Shown in pieces: positions 54,597 through 61,787 of a DNA stretch of 64,000 bases. A program made the position numbers and the translations under genes. A model generated the notes under the pieces. The model was not told the DNA's origin. It made no database searches and worked only from the letters and a program-made list of their open reading frames with translations. Each line of letters begins with the position of its first letter. Position 1 is the first letter of the stretch. This DNA is from Bacteroidales bacterium. GTDB lineage: Bacteria > Bacteroidota > Bacteroidia > Bacteroidales > Marinilabiliaceae. Where the stretch lies: positions 124,001-188,000 of the forward strand of contig QKJP01000019.1 in assembly GCA_003249255.1 (NCBI GenBank). Direction: 5' to 3'.

Positions 54597-54729
54597 AGTT
54601 AATAATCTAGCTTTACCACAACAATAAATGCTAATTAAGCAGATATGCGAACTCCCGACATAGTTTTTTTTTCAAATTCCTCAACATTAAATAGCAGATT
54701 TTATATTACAGTTTTTATTTTTTAACTCA

Positions 54730-55800
54730 ATGGAACATAAATATCTATTTTTTACTTCAGGAATTGCATTTGTCTTTGCAGTATTTCTTATTACTTCTTT
54801 GGCATTACAATCTTGTTCGTACCCTATCATTAGTAAAGGCGTTTATTCGAAAAACTACACGATTGAAAAAATATCTGAAGAAACCTACAACGATATATTA
54901 TACGATGGTTTAAATAACTATTTTATAATCCATTCAGAGGATGTAGAATTATTAAAACTCGATAGTGAGGGTAATCAGGTTTTCAAAATGAAAATGAACG
55001 ATTGCAGTTTATCAAATACTTCGCATTACGTTTTTAAAGATAAGGGCATTATCGACCTTTCAAAAGACAGCATTGTTTTAGAAGAGCTTGTTGACATTTT
55101 AAATGCCGACTTTACTATGAAGTTGCCGGAATTAAAAAACCTTTTTAATGAACTTTATACTAAAGCAAGTGTTGTTATCTATGATGATGGTTATTTTGGC
55201 GAGCATAAATATGATCGGGCCTATTTCAAAATTAAAGATTCATGGCTTTTATTATTCGTAAGTCCCATTGATTTGCCTTTATGCAGGTATGAAAAGAAAA
55301 ACAGAGAAGTAATATTAGACAGAAAAGCAAATGCCATTTCATCAATTAATGGCATGCTCGAAAAGACCAATCGTTTGCTTTTATTAAGAGATTCTAAAAA
55401 AGGACGCTACTCTAATTGTGAAACCACACCGGATTCTCAATTATACCCAAATTATAGTGCTCGATTTCCTTTCCCTGATGATTATTTACCCTGTAAACGC
55501 ATAATGGCTTGGCGTTCCAACATTAAGGCTATTGAAAGTTTTCCCTACACCCATATCCCTATTATGTGGCGTATGACCGGACACTATAGACTAAAAGTAG
55601 ATAAAGAAGTGCTAAAGTTTAAATGTGTAGCATTTAGAGGGTATACTTCATTATTTAATAGTTCAGGCATGTATTGGTATCGTATACCACGCGAATACAA
55701 AAAGGCTTCGGCAGTGAGTTTTTTAAATGTTGATTGTTATAACAATGCGTATGATGAAAGTGAATTTTTAGGTCAGTATATTATCAAGAAAAAACACTAA
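54730..55800 (+). CDS. Hypothetical membrane-anchored protein or lipoprotein, 356 residues
   Basis: I do not recognise this protein. It opens with a hydrophobic segment (about 7-28) ending in LALQSC, which could be a lipobox after an unusually long signal region or a simple membrane anchor. The rest is soluble and mixed alpha/beta, with aromatic-rich motifs such as YWYRIPREYKK near the end. It stands alone between aroE and the convergent truA, with 231 bp upstream. No neighbour suggests a function. Confidence 0.6.
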   Translation: MEHKYLFFTSGIAFVFAVFLITSLALQSCSYPIISKGVYSKNYTIEKISEETYNDILYDGLNNYFIIHSEDVELLKLDSEGNQVFKMKMNDCSLSNTSHYVFKDKGIIDLSKDSIVLEELVDILNADFTMKLPELKNLFNELYTKASVVIYDDGYFGEHKYDRAYFKIKDSWLLLFVSPIDLPLCRYEKKNREVILDRKANAISSINGMLEKTNRLLLLRDSKKGRYSNCETTPDSQLYPNYSARFPFPDDYLPCKRIMAWRSNIKAIESFPYTHIPIMWRMTGHYRLKVDKEVLKFKCVAFRGYTSLFNSSGMYWYRIPREYKKASAVSFLNVDCYNNAYDESEFLGQYIIKKKH

Positions 55801-55878
55801 GCCTGAGGTTTATCCTAATAATTGTTAGGACACAAGCTAATCAGTAACCATCAATCTTTTCACCTTGTTAAAATATTC

Positions 55879-56655
55879 CTAAAACGGCAAAAATTTCTTC
55901 ACCTCCGGTTTAAACAACTCCTCCGGATATTTTATATCAGTTAAAAACAAGGCTTGAGGTTGTGCTGATGATCCTGCCCTGCTTCGATCCTTGGCTTCTA
56001 TAATACTTTCAAACTCTTCAACTGAGAGTTTTCCTCGACCAACCTCCAACAAAGTACCCACAATGGCGCGCACCATGTTTCTTAAAAAACGGTCAGCCGT
56101 TATTTTAAACACCATTAATTCGCCTCGCCTCTCAAAAGAAGCTTCTTTTACATCACAATTATTGGTTTTGGTTTCTGTATGTAATTTACTAAAGCTGGTA
56201 AAATCGGTGTACTTCAAAAGACTTTGTGCAGCTCTGTTCATCACATCATAATCCAATTGATAATAAGGGCGAAAACATAAATCATTATAAAAAGGACTTT
56301 TTTGAGTTTTGATGTAATAATGATAGGTTCGCGAAATAGCACTAAAACGACTATGCGTTTCCAAGTCTACTTTTTGAATAGAAAAAACAGATACATCGTC
56401 ATGAAGTATCCTGTTCAATTTATAGACCAACTGTAGGCAATCAACAATTTCTATATCTGTATCAAAATGTGCTACAAAATAAGATGCATGAACACCCGTA
56501 TCAGTTCTTCCGGCGCCTACAACATGAACATCCTGCCTTAAAGCTTTCCAAAGTGCATCATCCATTACAGCTTGCACTGAAATAGCATCCGGCTGCACTT
56601 GCCAACCATGATAATTAGCCCCATTATAGGCCATCTCAACAAAGTATCTATACAT
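55879..56655 (-). CDS. truA: tRNA pseudouridine synthase A
   Basis: A 258-residue enzyme making pseudouridine at positions 38-40 of the tRNA anticodon arm. The catalytic aspartate is D52 in GAGRTDTGVHA; the N-terminal YNGANYHGWQVQP and the later FLRNMVRAIVGTLLEVGRG motif are typical of the family. Length is normal and the ATG at 56655 is the only sensible start. It is convergent with the unknown gene at 54730 and divergent from an NTF2-like gene. Confidence 0.96.
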   Translation of the reverse strand: MYRYFVEMAYNGANYHGWQVQPDAISVQAVMDDALWKALRQDVHVVGAGRTDTGVHASYFVAHFDTDIEIVDCLQLVYKLNRILHDDVSVFSIQKVDLETHSRFSAISRTYHYYIKTQKSPFYNDLCFRPYYQLDYDVMNRAAQSLLKYTDFTSFSKLHTETKTNNCDVKEASFERRGELMVFKITADRFLRNMVRAIVGTLLEVGRGKLSVEEFESIIEAKDRSRAGSSAQPQALFLTDIKYPEELFKPEVKKFLPF

Positions 56656-56844
56656 AATTCTGAAAATTCTGATGCAAAGGAAAGCTTTTCATTCAGGAAT
56701 TAAAAATATCGATCAATTTATTGATTTCATTGGCCAATAATATGCTTGACACAGCATCTATCCTACCGTAATTTGAGATTAACAAGAGCATTAAAGAGCT
56801 TTTTACCCAAACTCATTGACTATTTACTTTTAAAACTAACGGTC

Positions 56845-57300
56845 ATGAAAACACATCAGCAAATACCCCGGCAAGAAAATGAATTAGAACAAGTTAAACG
56901 CGTTCTTAATAAACTATTAAAAGCTCAGGAAAATGGTGACACCAATTCCTTTATGGAATGTTTCGCTCACGATTCTTACATGATTAACATTGGTACCGAC
57001 ATTGATGAAATATGGAAAACCTGGGATGAATTTTACAATTACATGGACAATGCACTGGATCAAAACAGGGGTGCAAATATTTCAACTATGGATACAAATA
57101 TAAAAATCAGTCAGGATAAAAAAGTAGCCTGGTATTCCCAATTAGTAGATACCTGTTTAGAAACCAAAGGTGACCACCACCGTCTTGAAGGATTCAGGCA
57201 TACCGGTGTGATGGAAAAAAGACAAAATAAATGGGTCATTGTTCAAAGCCATATTTCCATCCCTTACAAACCACCTGTAGAATTGGAGGAAATGGTTTAA
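56845..57300 (+). CDS. SnoaL/NTF2-like protein
   Basis: I start at the ATG at 56845 (MKTHQQIPRQENELEQ), giving 151 residues; a TTG start 33 codons earlier would add a basic extension with no family support. The pattern fits the SnoaL_3 type of NTF2-like fold: a helix with LLKAQENGDTNSFMECFAHD, WKTWDEFYNYM, and a C-terminal strand KWVIVQSHIS. Such proteins are small cavities used for ligand binding or catalysis; the ligand is unknown. A terminator follows. Confidence 0.78.
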   Translation: MKTHQQIPRQENELEQVKRVLNKLLKAQENGDTNSFMECFAHDSYMINIGTDIDEIWKTWDEFYNYMDNALDQNRGANISTMDTNIKISQDKKVAWYSQLVDTCLETKGDHHRLEGFRHTGVMEKRQNKWVIVQSHISIPYKPPVELEEMV

Positions 57301-57321
57301 CTAATTTTGAAAACAGAAAGC

Positions 57322-57347
57322 GGTAAACCTTTGGGTTTACCTTTTTT
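57322..57347 (+). terminator. Terminator after the NTF2-like gene
   Basis: GGTAAACC (57322-57329), a TTTG loop and GGTTTACC (57334-57341) are followed by six Ts. Confidence 0.9.
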
Positions 57348-57405
57348 CATAGAAACTTTTTCATAACACACTGAAAAACAAACGCTCAATAAAAAGAAAA
57401 CAAGA

Positions 57406-58773
57406 CTAATAGGTTATAATTTTTCGATATTTTTTTTGGCTAAGATAATTCAACAAGATAGAACGAGCATCTCTATCTTCATCAAACCTTTGAATATAAT
57501 CTTTAAATTCATCCGGTGAATTAACTGCCTCATCATGCGGAAAATAACCATAGCCTAAATACACCCCATTCTCTATCACAACGATAGAAGATTCATCATC
57601 TTCTCTTCCTTTATCAATAATAACAGCATTAGAAATATCATAGGTAAACTTTCTCAACAACTGATTAACACGTTTATTATAATCATCAGCAGATTCTTCT
57701 CCAACACAGGCACCATAACAAGATTTAATCTGATATTGAAAACAACCGTTTTGACCCTCATATAAGCCTGCTAATTTTTGACATAAACAATATTCCTCGA
57801 CCCAGTCTAAAAGACGCTCTCTTGCTTCCGAAAAGTTAAGAAAACCAACCTCTGGATGATTATTGCCATCTATCGTTTGTAAATGCAACCTTCGATATCC
57901 CTTACGATCGAAATAAGTATATAAACCTACGCTGAGTTTTTTGCGACGAAGAGCACGGTTATAAATCGGTGTTAGTTCTTTGATCTCTTGAGATTCTTTT
58001 AGCAAAGCAATTATTTCACTGCCCGTTAACACAACAGAAATATCGGCAATTTTACGCTTCATTTCGATCCCCTTTTTTGTTTTAGGATTTACAAGATGCG
58101 TTAATACTCTACGCTTTATATTAGTACTTTTTCCAACATAAATAACCTCTCCAACATCATTGTGAAAATAATAAACACCAACTTCTTCAGGTAATGATTT
58201 AATAAAATTTAAGGTCAAATTAGGATGAAGCTCTTCAACTGAAAACTTACTATAAGGATTTTCAGGAAGAATGAAACCGCCATTCTTTTGAATCAACAAC
58301 TCAAATAAAGCAACGGTTGCAAAAGCATCACCGGCCGCACGGTGACGCGCAGAAATTGAAATCCCTAATTCTTGACATAAATTACCTAAACTATAGGAAT
58401 CATAACCCGGTAAGAGCTTACGGGATAACTTAACCGTACAAATGGTTTCTTTAACAAAATCAAAACCTAAAGCTTTAAATTCGGCTTGAATAAAACCGTA
58501 ATCAAAGGCAGCATTATGCGCTACAAATGTTGCTCCATCACAAATTTCCACAATTTGCTTAGCAATTTGATAAAAGGTAGGGGAATTCTCAACCATTTCA
58601 TTGGTTATCCCAGTTAATCCGGTAATGTACGGAGGTATGTAACATTCAGGATTAACTAAACTAACAAATTCGTCGATAAGCTTTTCTCCATCATGTTTGT
58701 AGATAGCTATTTCAGTTATTTTCCCATTTTTAGCATTCCCTCCTGTGGTTTCAATATCTACTATTACATACAT
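57406..58773 (-). CDS. DnaQ-like 3'-5' exonuclease fused to GIY-YIG (UvrC/Cho-type) nuclease
   Basis: A 455-residue fusion. Residues 1-about 165 are a DEDD exonuclease (VDIETTGG with D4 and E6, HNAAFDYGFI, and HRAAGDA). From about residue 195, VGVYYFHNDVGEVIYVGKSTNIKRRV is a GIY-YIG endonuclease domain like the N-terminal half of UvrC or Cho, followed by a UvrC-like linker region. The UvrC C-terminal RNase H and helix-hairpin-helix parts are absent. A role in DNA repair, nicking then trimming, is inferred from the parts. It is a single gene. Confidence 0.9.
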   Translation of the reverse strand: MYVIVDIETTGGNAKNGKITEIAIYKHDGEKLIDEFVSLVNPECYIPPYITGLTGITNEMVENSPTFYQIAKQIVEICDGATFVAHNAAFDYGFIQAEFKALGFDFVKETICTVKLSRKLLPGYDSYSLGNLCQELGISISARHRAAGDAFATVALFELLIQKNGGFILPENPYSKFSVEELHPNLTLNFIKSLPEEVGVYYFHNDVGEVIYVGKSTNIKRRVLTHLVNPKTKKGIEMKRKIADISVVLTGSEIIALLKESQEIKELTPIYNRALRRKKLSVGLYTYFDRKGYRRLHLQTIDGNNHPEVGFLNFSEARERLLDWVEEYCLCQKLAGLYEGQNGCFQYQIKSCYGACVGEESADDYNKRVNQLLRKFTYDISNAVIIDKGREDDESSIVVIENGVYLGYGYFPHDEAVNSPDEFKDYIQRFDEDRDARSILLNYLSQKKYRKIITY

Positions 58774-59038
58774 TTCTCTTGTTTTTAAGCTAACCGTAGT
58801 GTTGCTATTAAACCATGATAATTTCTTTAGTCTGAACTTTGATTCGTTTCAACTTATTGTCACGAAGAAATCTAATAAAACAAGATTTAGATGGAAAGGA
58901 TTTCATTTATAACTAAACACACGAATGATTTCTTCACTTTGATAACTCTAACATTTTAAAATTAAACTACATATCAAAATTAACATTTTAATTATCAAAA
59001 CCTTCTACCTACAACGTCTATAAAAACCCTCCAAACAC
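58774..59038. other. Intergenic stretch upstream of the ncRNA promoter
   Basis: This 265-bp AT-rich sequence separates the nuclease-fusion gene from the ncRNA promoter. I see no gene, hairpin or repeat in it. Confidence 0.5.
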
Positions 59039-59069
59039 TTGCAAATATTGGCTTAAAGGAGTATTTTTG
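59039..59069 (+). promoter_or_regulatory. Promoter of the structured ncRNA
   Basis: TTG (59039-59041), a 20-bp spacer and TATTTTTG (59062-59069) match the Bacteroidota consensus and point at the RNA-like region that begins about 6 nt later. No protein gene on this strand follows. Confidence 0.75.
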
Positions 59070-59074
59070 ATATA

Positions 59075-59313
59075 CACTTAGTGAATAAAGTTTACCGCAT
59101 CAATAGTAGATTGTTAAACTCAACACTACAATTATTCCGAGTGACGCTATCGGTTCAAAGAGCGGGCCTCGCCTACGGGTTATCAATAATGATACGGAGG
59201 ATTATCGATGAATTAATGCACTCAAATCCTGTATGACAGGAGTTTAAATAATCCATTTTGGTGCGGTTCCCATAAGGCCTTTCAGAAATGAGAGGCCTCT
59301 TTTTTTTGGGCTT
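59075..59313 (+). ncRNA. Structured small RNA, about 240 nt, family unidentified (6S-like possible)
   Basis: A good promoter and a strong terminator bracket a non-coding, locally GC-richer stretch. A 10-bp closing helix joins ACCGCATCAA (59094-59103) and TTGGTGCGGT (59258-59267, one G-U pair). Inside are a hairpin GTAG/CTAC with TGTT/AACA (59106-59129), a helix GGATTAT (59199-59205) with ATAATCC (59248-59254), and a hairpin TCCTGT-ATG-ACAGGA (59227-59241). No open frame of note exists. Size and closing stem recall 6S RNA, which I could not confirm; it lacks tmRNA, SRP and RNase P signatures. Confidence 0.7.
59274..59313 (+). terminator. Terminator of the structured ncRNA
   Basis: AGGCCTTTC and GAGAGGCCT form a 9-bp stem with one G-U pair around a 6-nt loop, followed by CTTTTTTTT. 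No upstream plus-strand protein gene explains it. Confidence 0.88.
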
Positions 59314-59386
59314 CAAAGCGATGTCTTGAAGACATGTTCAACACTTTTTCGCTTTAGCTATCTAATCCCCCTAAAGTTTAGACTGA

Positions 59387-60700
59387 TTAAATATCCTTTA
59401 GCAAACAATCTTCTGGAAAATGACTTAAACGACTTTGCATTTTCAATAACAGTCTTCTAATTTCAGTAAGAGTAGAACTTTCCTCGAAATGAAAATCTGA
59501 AGAACCATAATCTTCCAATGATTGAATAATGTTCATAATGGTTAATTGATTGATATCTTTTCCCGGTTGATATTTAATGGATTTATCCTTTGAAACGCCA
59601 ATCTCAGATACAACCCGTACATTGACCAAATCGTATAAAATATCATTAACAAGCCTAATCGGTAACTTTAAATCGTAAGAAAGATCTTCGGCAGTTGGTG
59701 CATTCTTTTCCTGCACAAAATCTGAAATAACTCGGTGGCTTATAAGTAAAGCAACCACGCGCTTATAGTTATGACTAATAGTTCGAGTATCAGAATCAAA
59801 CTCAAAACTTCTAACATTTTGCGCGGCGAAAGATAATTCGGAACCAAACATGACTATCAACCATGAAATCTGTAACCACAGTAAAAAAAGTGGAAAGGCA
59901 GCAAAACTACCATAAATGGCGTTGTATTTAGAGACGCCTATCTGAGAATGAATATAGGAATATTGTAAAATTTGAAACAAAGTACCGGCAATGATCCCAC
60001 CAAATAACGCTGCTGAAAACTTAACTTTTGTATTTGGCATGATATACAATAAGAGCGTGAATACGATCCACACTAAAGCTACCGGAATAAATCGAAATAA
60101 AATTGAACCAACATTGGATATTAATGCAACTCCTTGTAATTGTTGATTGATAAATACAATCATACTTCCGGAAGAAACTAAAAACAAAACCGCTATTATC
60201 GTTAATGAAATATAGTCACTAAACTTGCGGATAAAACTTCTCGCTCTTTTAATATCCCAAATATCATTAAATGAAGCTTCAATGCTACCCAGAAGATTCA
60301 TGACAGACCACATTAAAAAAATGGCACCTATCCCGGCAATCATACCTCCTTTAATAGACAATAGGTATTTATCTGCAAAATTAGTAACCCATATTAAAAT
60401 ATCTTCCTGCCCTGCAAAACGAGTTTGTAATTGTTCTTCAAGATTTTTCTCAAACCCAAAACCTTTAGCAATCCCAAAAGCCATTGCAGCTAAGGGAACA
60501 ATTGAGAATAAAGAATAATAAGTAAGTGCAGAAGCTTTAACCGAACATCCATCTTTTATAAAACCACGCACAGCCAGAATAAAAATTTGAGCTAAACGTA
60601 TAAAGAAGAATTGCTTTTTATCAGCGTGTCTTGAAGATACTTTCCAGATATCCTCTGAAAAGTATTTAATGATGGATGAAACTCTCTTCCGGATTTCCAT
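59387..60700 (-). CDS. YihY/BrkB family membrane protein
   Basis: A 437-residue membrane protein with about six helices between residues 35 and 290. Motifs CSVKASALTYYSLFSIVPLAAMA, then YNAIYGSFAAFPLFLLWLQISW, are the YihY/BrkB signature. The family was once called ribonuclease BN in error; its true function is unsettled, with transport of a small molecule suspected. A soluble C-terminal extension (about 310-437) looks winged-helix-like. It starts 23 bp after the 3' end of RNase P RNA on the same strand. Confidence 0.92.
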   Translation of the reverse strand: MEIRKRVSSIIKYFSEDIWKVSSRHADKKQFFFIRLAQIFILAVRGFIKDGCSVKASALTYYSLFSIVPLAAMAFGIAKGFGFEKNLEEQLQTRFAGQEDILIWVTNFADKYLLSIKGGMIAGIGAIFLMWSVMNLLGSIEASFNDIWDIKRARSFIRKFSDYISLTIIAVLFLVSSGSMIVFINQQLQGVALISNVGSILFRFIPVALVWIVFTLLLYIMPNTKVKFSAALFGGIIAGTLFQILQYSYIHSQIGVSKYNAIYGSFAAFPLFLLWLQISWLIVMFGSELSFAAQNVRSFEFDSDTRTISHNYKRVVALLISHRVISDFVQEKNAPTAEDLSYDLKLPIRLVNDILYDLVNVRVVSEIGVSKDKSIKYQPGKDINQLTIMNIIQSLEDYGSSDFHFEESSTLTEIRRLLLKMQSRLSHFPEDCLLKDI

Positions 60701-60723
60701 AAGTAGAAATTAAAGTAAAAAAA

Positions 60724-61093
60724 GCAAGCCTATAAGCCGGGTCCTGTCCTATATAAATATAGTGCTTATCATTTATCTAAATTTACAGTTACCTGTAAAC
60801 TTTAGCGACCTACCCCCCTTATGTTTTCAAATGAAAAACAGGACGAGCAACCCTGCTCCTAAGGACCATAAGGTATACATGGTCTTGCAACCTGTAAGAT
60901 GTACGGCTGGTGTTGTTACCAAAACCACCGGTGAGCTCTTACCTCACCTTTTCACCCTTACCAAGCAAAGCCTGGCGGTAATTTTCTGTTACATTACTAT
61001 ATTCTTTCGAATATCTTCCGGTTAAGAAGTACAGTGCTCTATATTGCCCGGACTTTCCTCTCCTACTCAAGTAGCAGCGATAAGCCGGCTTGC
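60724..61093 (-). ncRNA. rnpB: RNase P RNA, bacterial type A
   Basis: On the minus strand the RNA opens GCAAGCCGGC and closes GGCTTGC, pairing as helix P1. It holds the conserved P4 segment GAGGAAAGTCCGGGC near the 5' end and GGACAGGACCCGGCTTAT near the 3' end. The 370-nt length is right for a type A RNA. It is followed by TTTTTTT. It processes the 5' ends of tRNA precursors with RnpA. The SPOR gene ends only about 5 nt before it, so its promoter must lie in that gene or it shares the transcript. Confidence 0.95.
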
Positions 61094-61098
61094 ATTTT

Positions 61099-61740
61099 TT
61101 ATTCTATCTTGTAAGGTAGATATTTCTCCAATTCCACCAAGTGAGCATCTCTGAACCCCTTAGATCTAATCGTTTCAAGCTCTCTTAAAGCCTGACTCCC
61201 TCTGTAGGATCCAACCGTGTATCTAAATATTTTATCATTTAAACGGAATTCCATAACGTTCTCTAATCCTTTAAAGAAAGTTAGGTATACCGGATAACGA
61301 AATGCACTAACTTGTACAGTGTAAGTTTTATTAGGATCAATTTTTGAGGAATCAAAATTTTTCGAGTTACTTCCGGAAATTTCTCTATTTGATAAAGCAA
61401 ACTCAGAAGTATTTACAACAAATGCTTGATCATACCCTAAACCTTTAATTCTATCCACATCAGCAAGAGCTTCTTCTTTGGTGTTATAACTTCCAACACA
61501 AAATCTTAAAAAACCATCAGTACACTCATATTCACGAGCTTCATCTATATCCTTAAAAAAACTAGGATTAGTTGGAGCTTCTCTTAAAGCTACAATTTGA
61601 ATGGCATAATATGGAGCACTTGATGTCTCCATGCTAATGATCTTTTTACTTGATCTTAATTTTGCAAGTTTATCACTGCCTTGAGCTGTTACAAAACAAA
61701 ATGTAAGTAACATGCTTAAGGTTAATTTTAATAGTCTCAT
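61099..61740 (-). CDS. Exported SPOR-domain protein
   Basis: A 213-residue protein with a signal peptide (MRLLKLTLSMLLTFCFVTAQG) and two SPOR-like repeats: YAIQIVALREAPTNPSFF to FVVNTSEF (about 45-113) and YTVQVSAFRYPVYLTFF to HLVELEKY (about 139-208). SPOR domains bind glycan strands of peptidoglycan stripped of stem peptides, often at division sites. It follows an OmpA/PD40 gene by 47 bp, which hints at a shared envelope role, and its stop lies 5 nt before rnpB. Confidence 0.82.
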   Translation of the reverse strand: MRLLKLTLSMLLTFCFVTAQGSDKLAKLRSSKKIISMETSSAPYYAIQIVALREAPTNPSFFKDIDEAREYECTDGFLRFCVGSYNTKEEALADVDRIKGLGYDQAFVVNTSEFALSNREISGSNSKNFDSSKIDPNKTYTVQVSAFRYPVYLTFFKGLENVMEFRLNDKIFRYTVGSYRGSQALRELETIRSKGFRDAHLVELEKYLPYKIE

Positions 61741-61769
61741 ATTAAATGGGTGTCCAATTTATTATGGTA

Positions 61770-61777
61770 CAAAGATA
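61770..61777 (-). promoter_or_regulatory. Probable -7 element of the SPOR gene
   Basis: TATCTTTG on the minus strand matches TAnnTTTG, 29 bp before the SPOR ATG. No -33 TTG is at the standard distance, so the gene may also be read from the upstream OmpA-family promoter. Confidence 0.5.
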
Positions 61778-61787
61778 ATTGATATTA

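Noticed and set aside
59075-59313. tmRNA, SRP RNA or RNase P RNA as the identity of the structured RNA
   Set aside because: No tRNA-like ends or tag frame, no SRP GGAAG-type loop and no GAGGAAAGTCC motif were found; RNase P RNA is clearly at 60724-61093.
60762-61025. An 87-codon plus-strand frame
   Set aside because: It lies wholly within RNase P RNA on the other strand, whose conserved helices explain the sequence.
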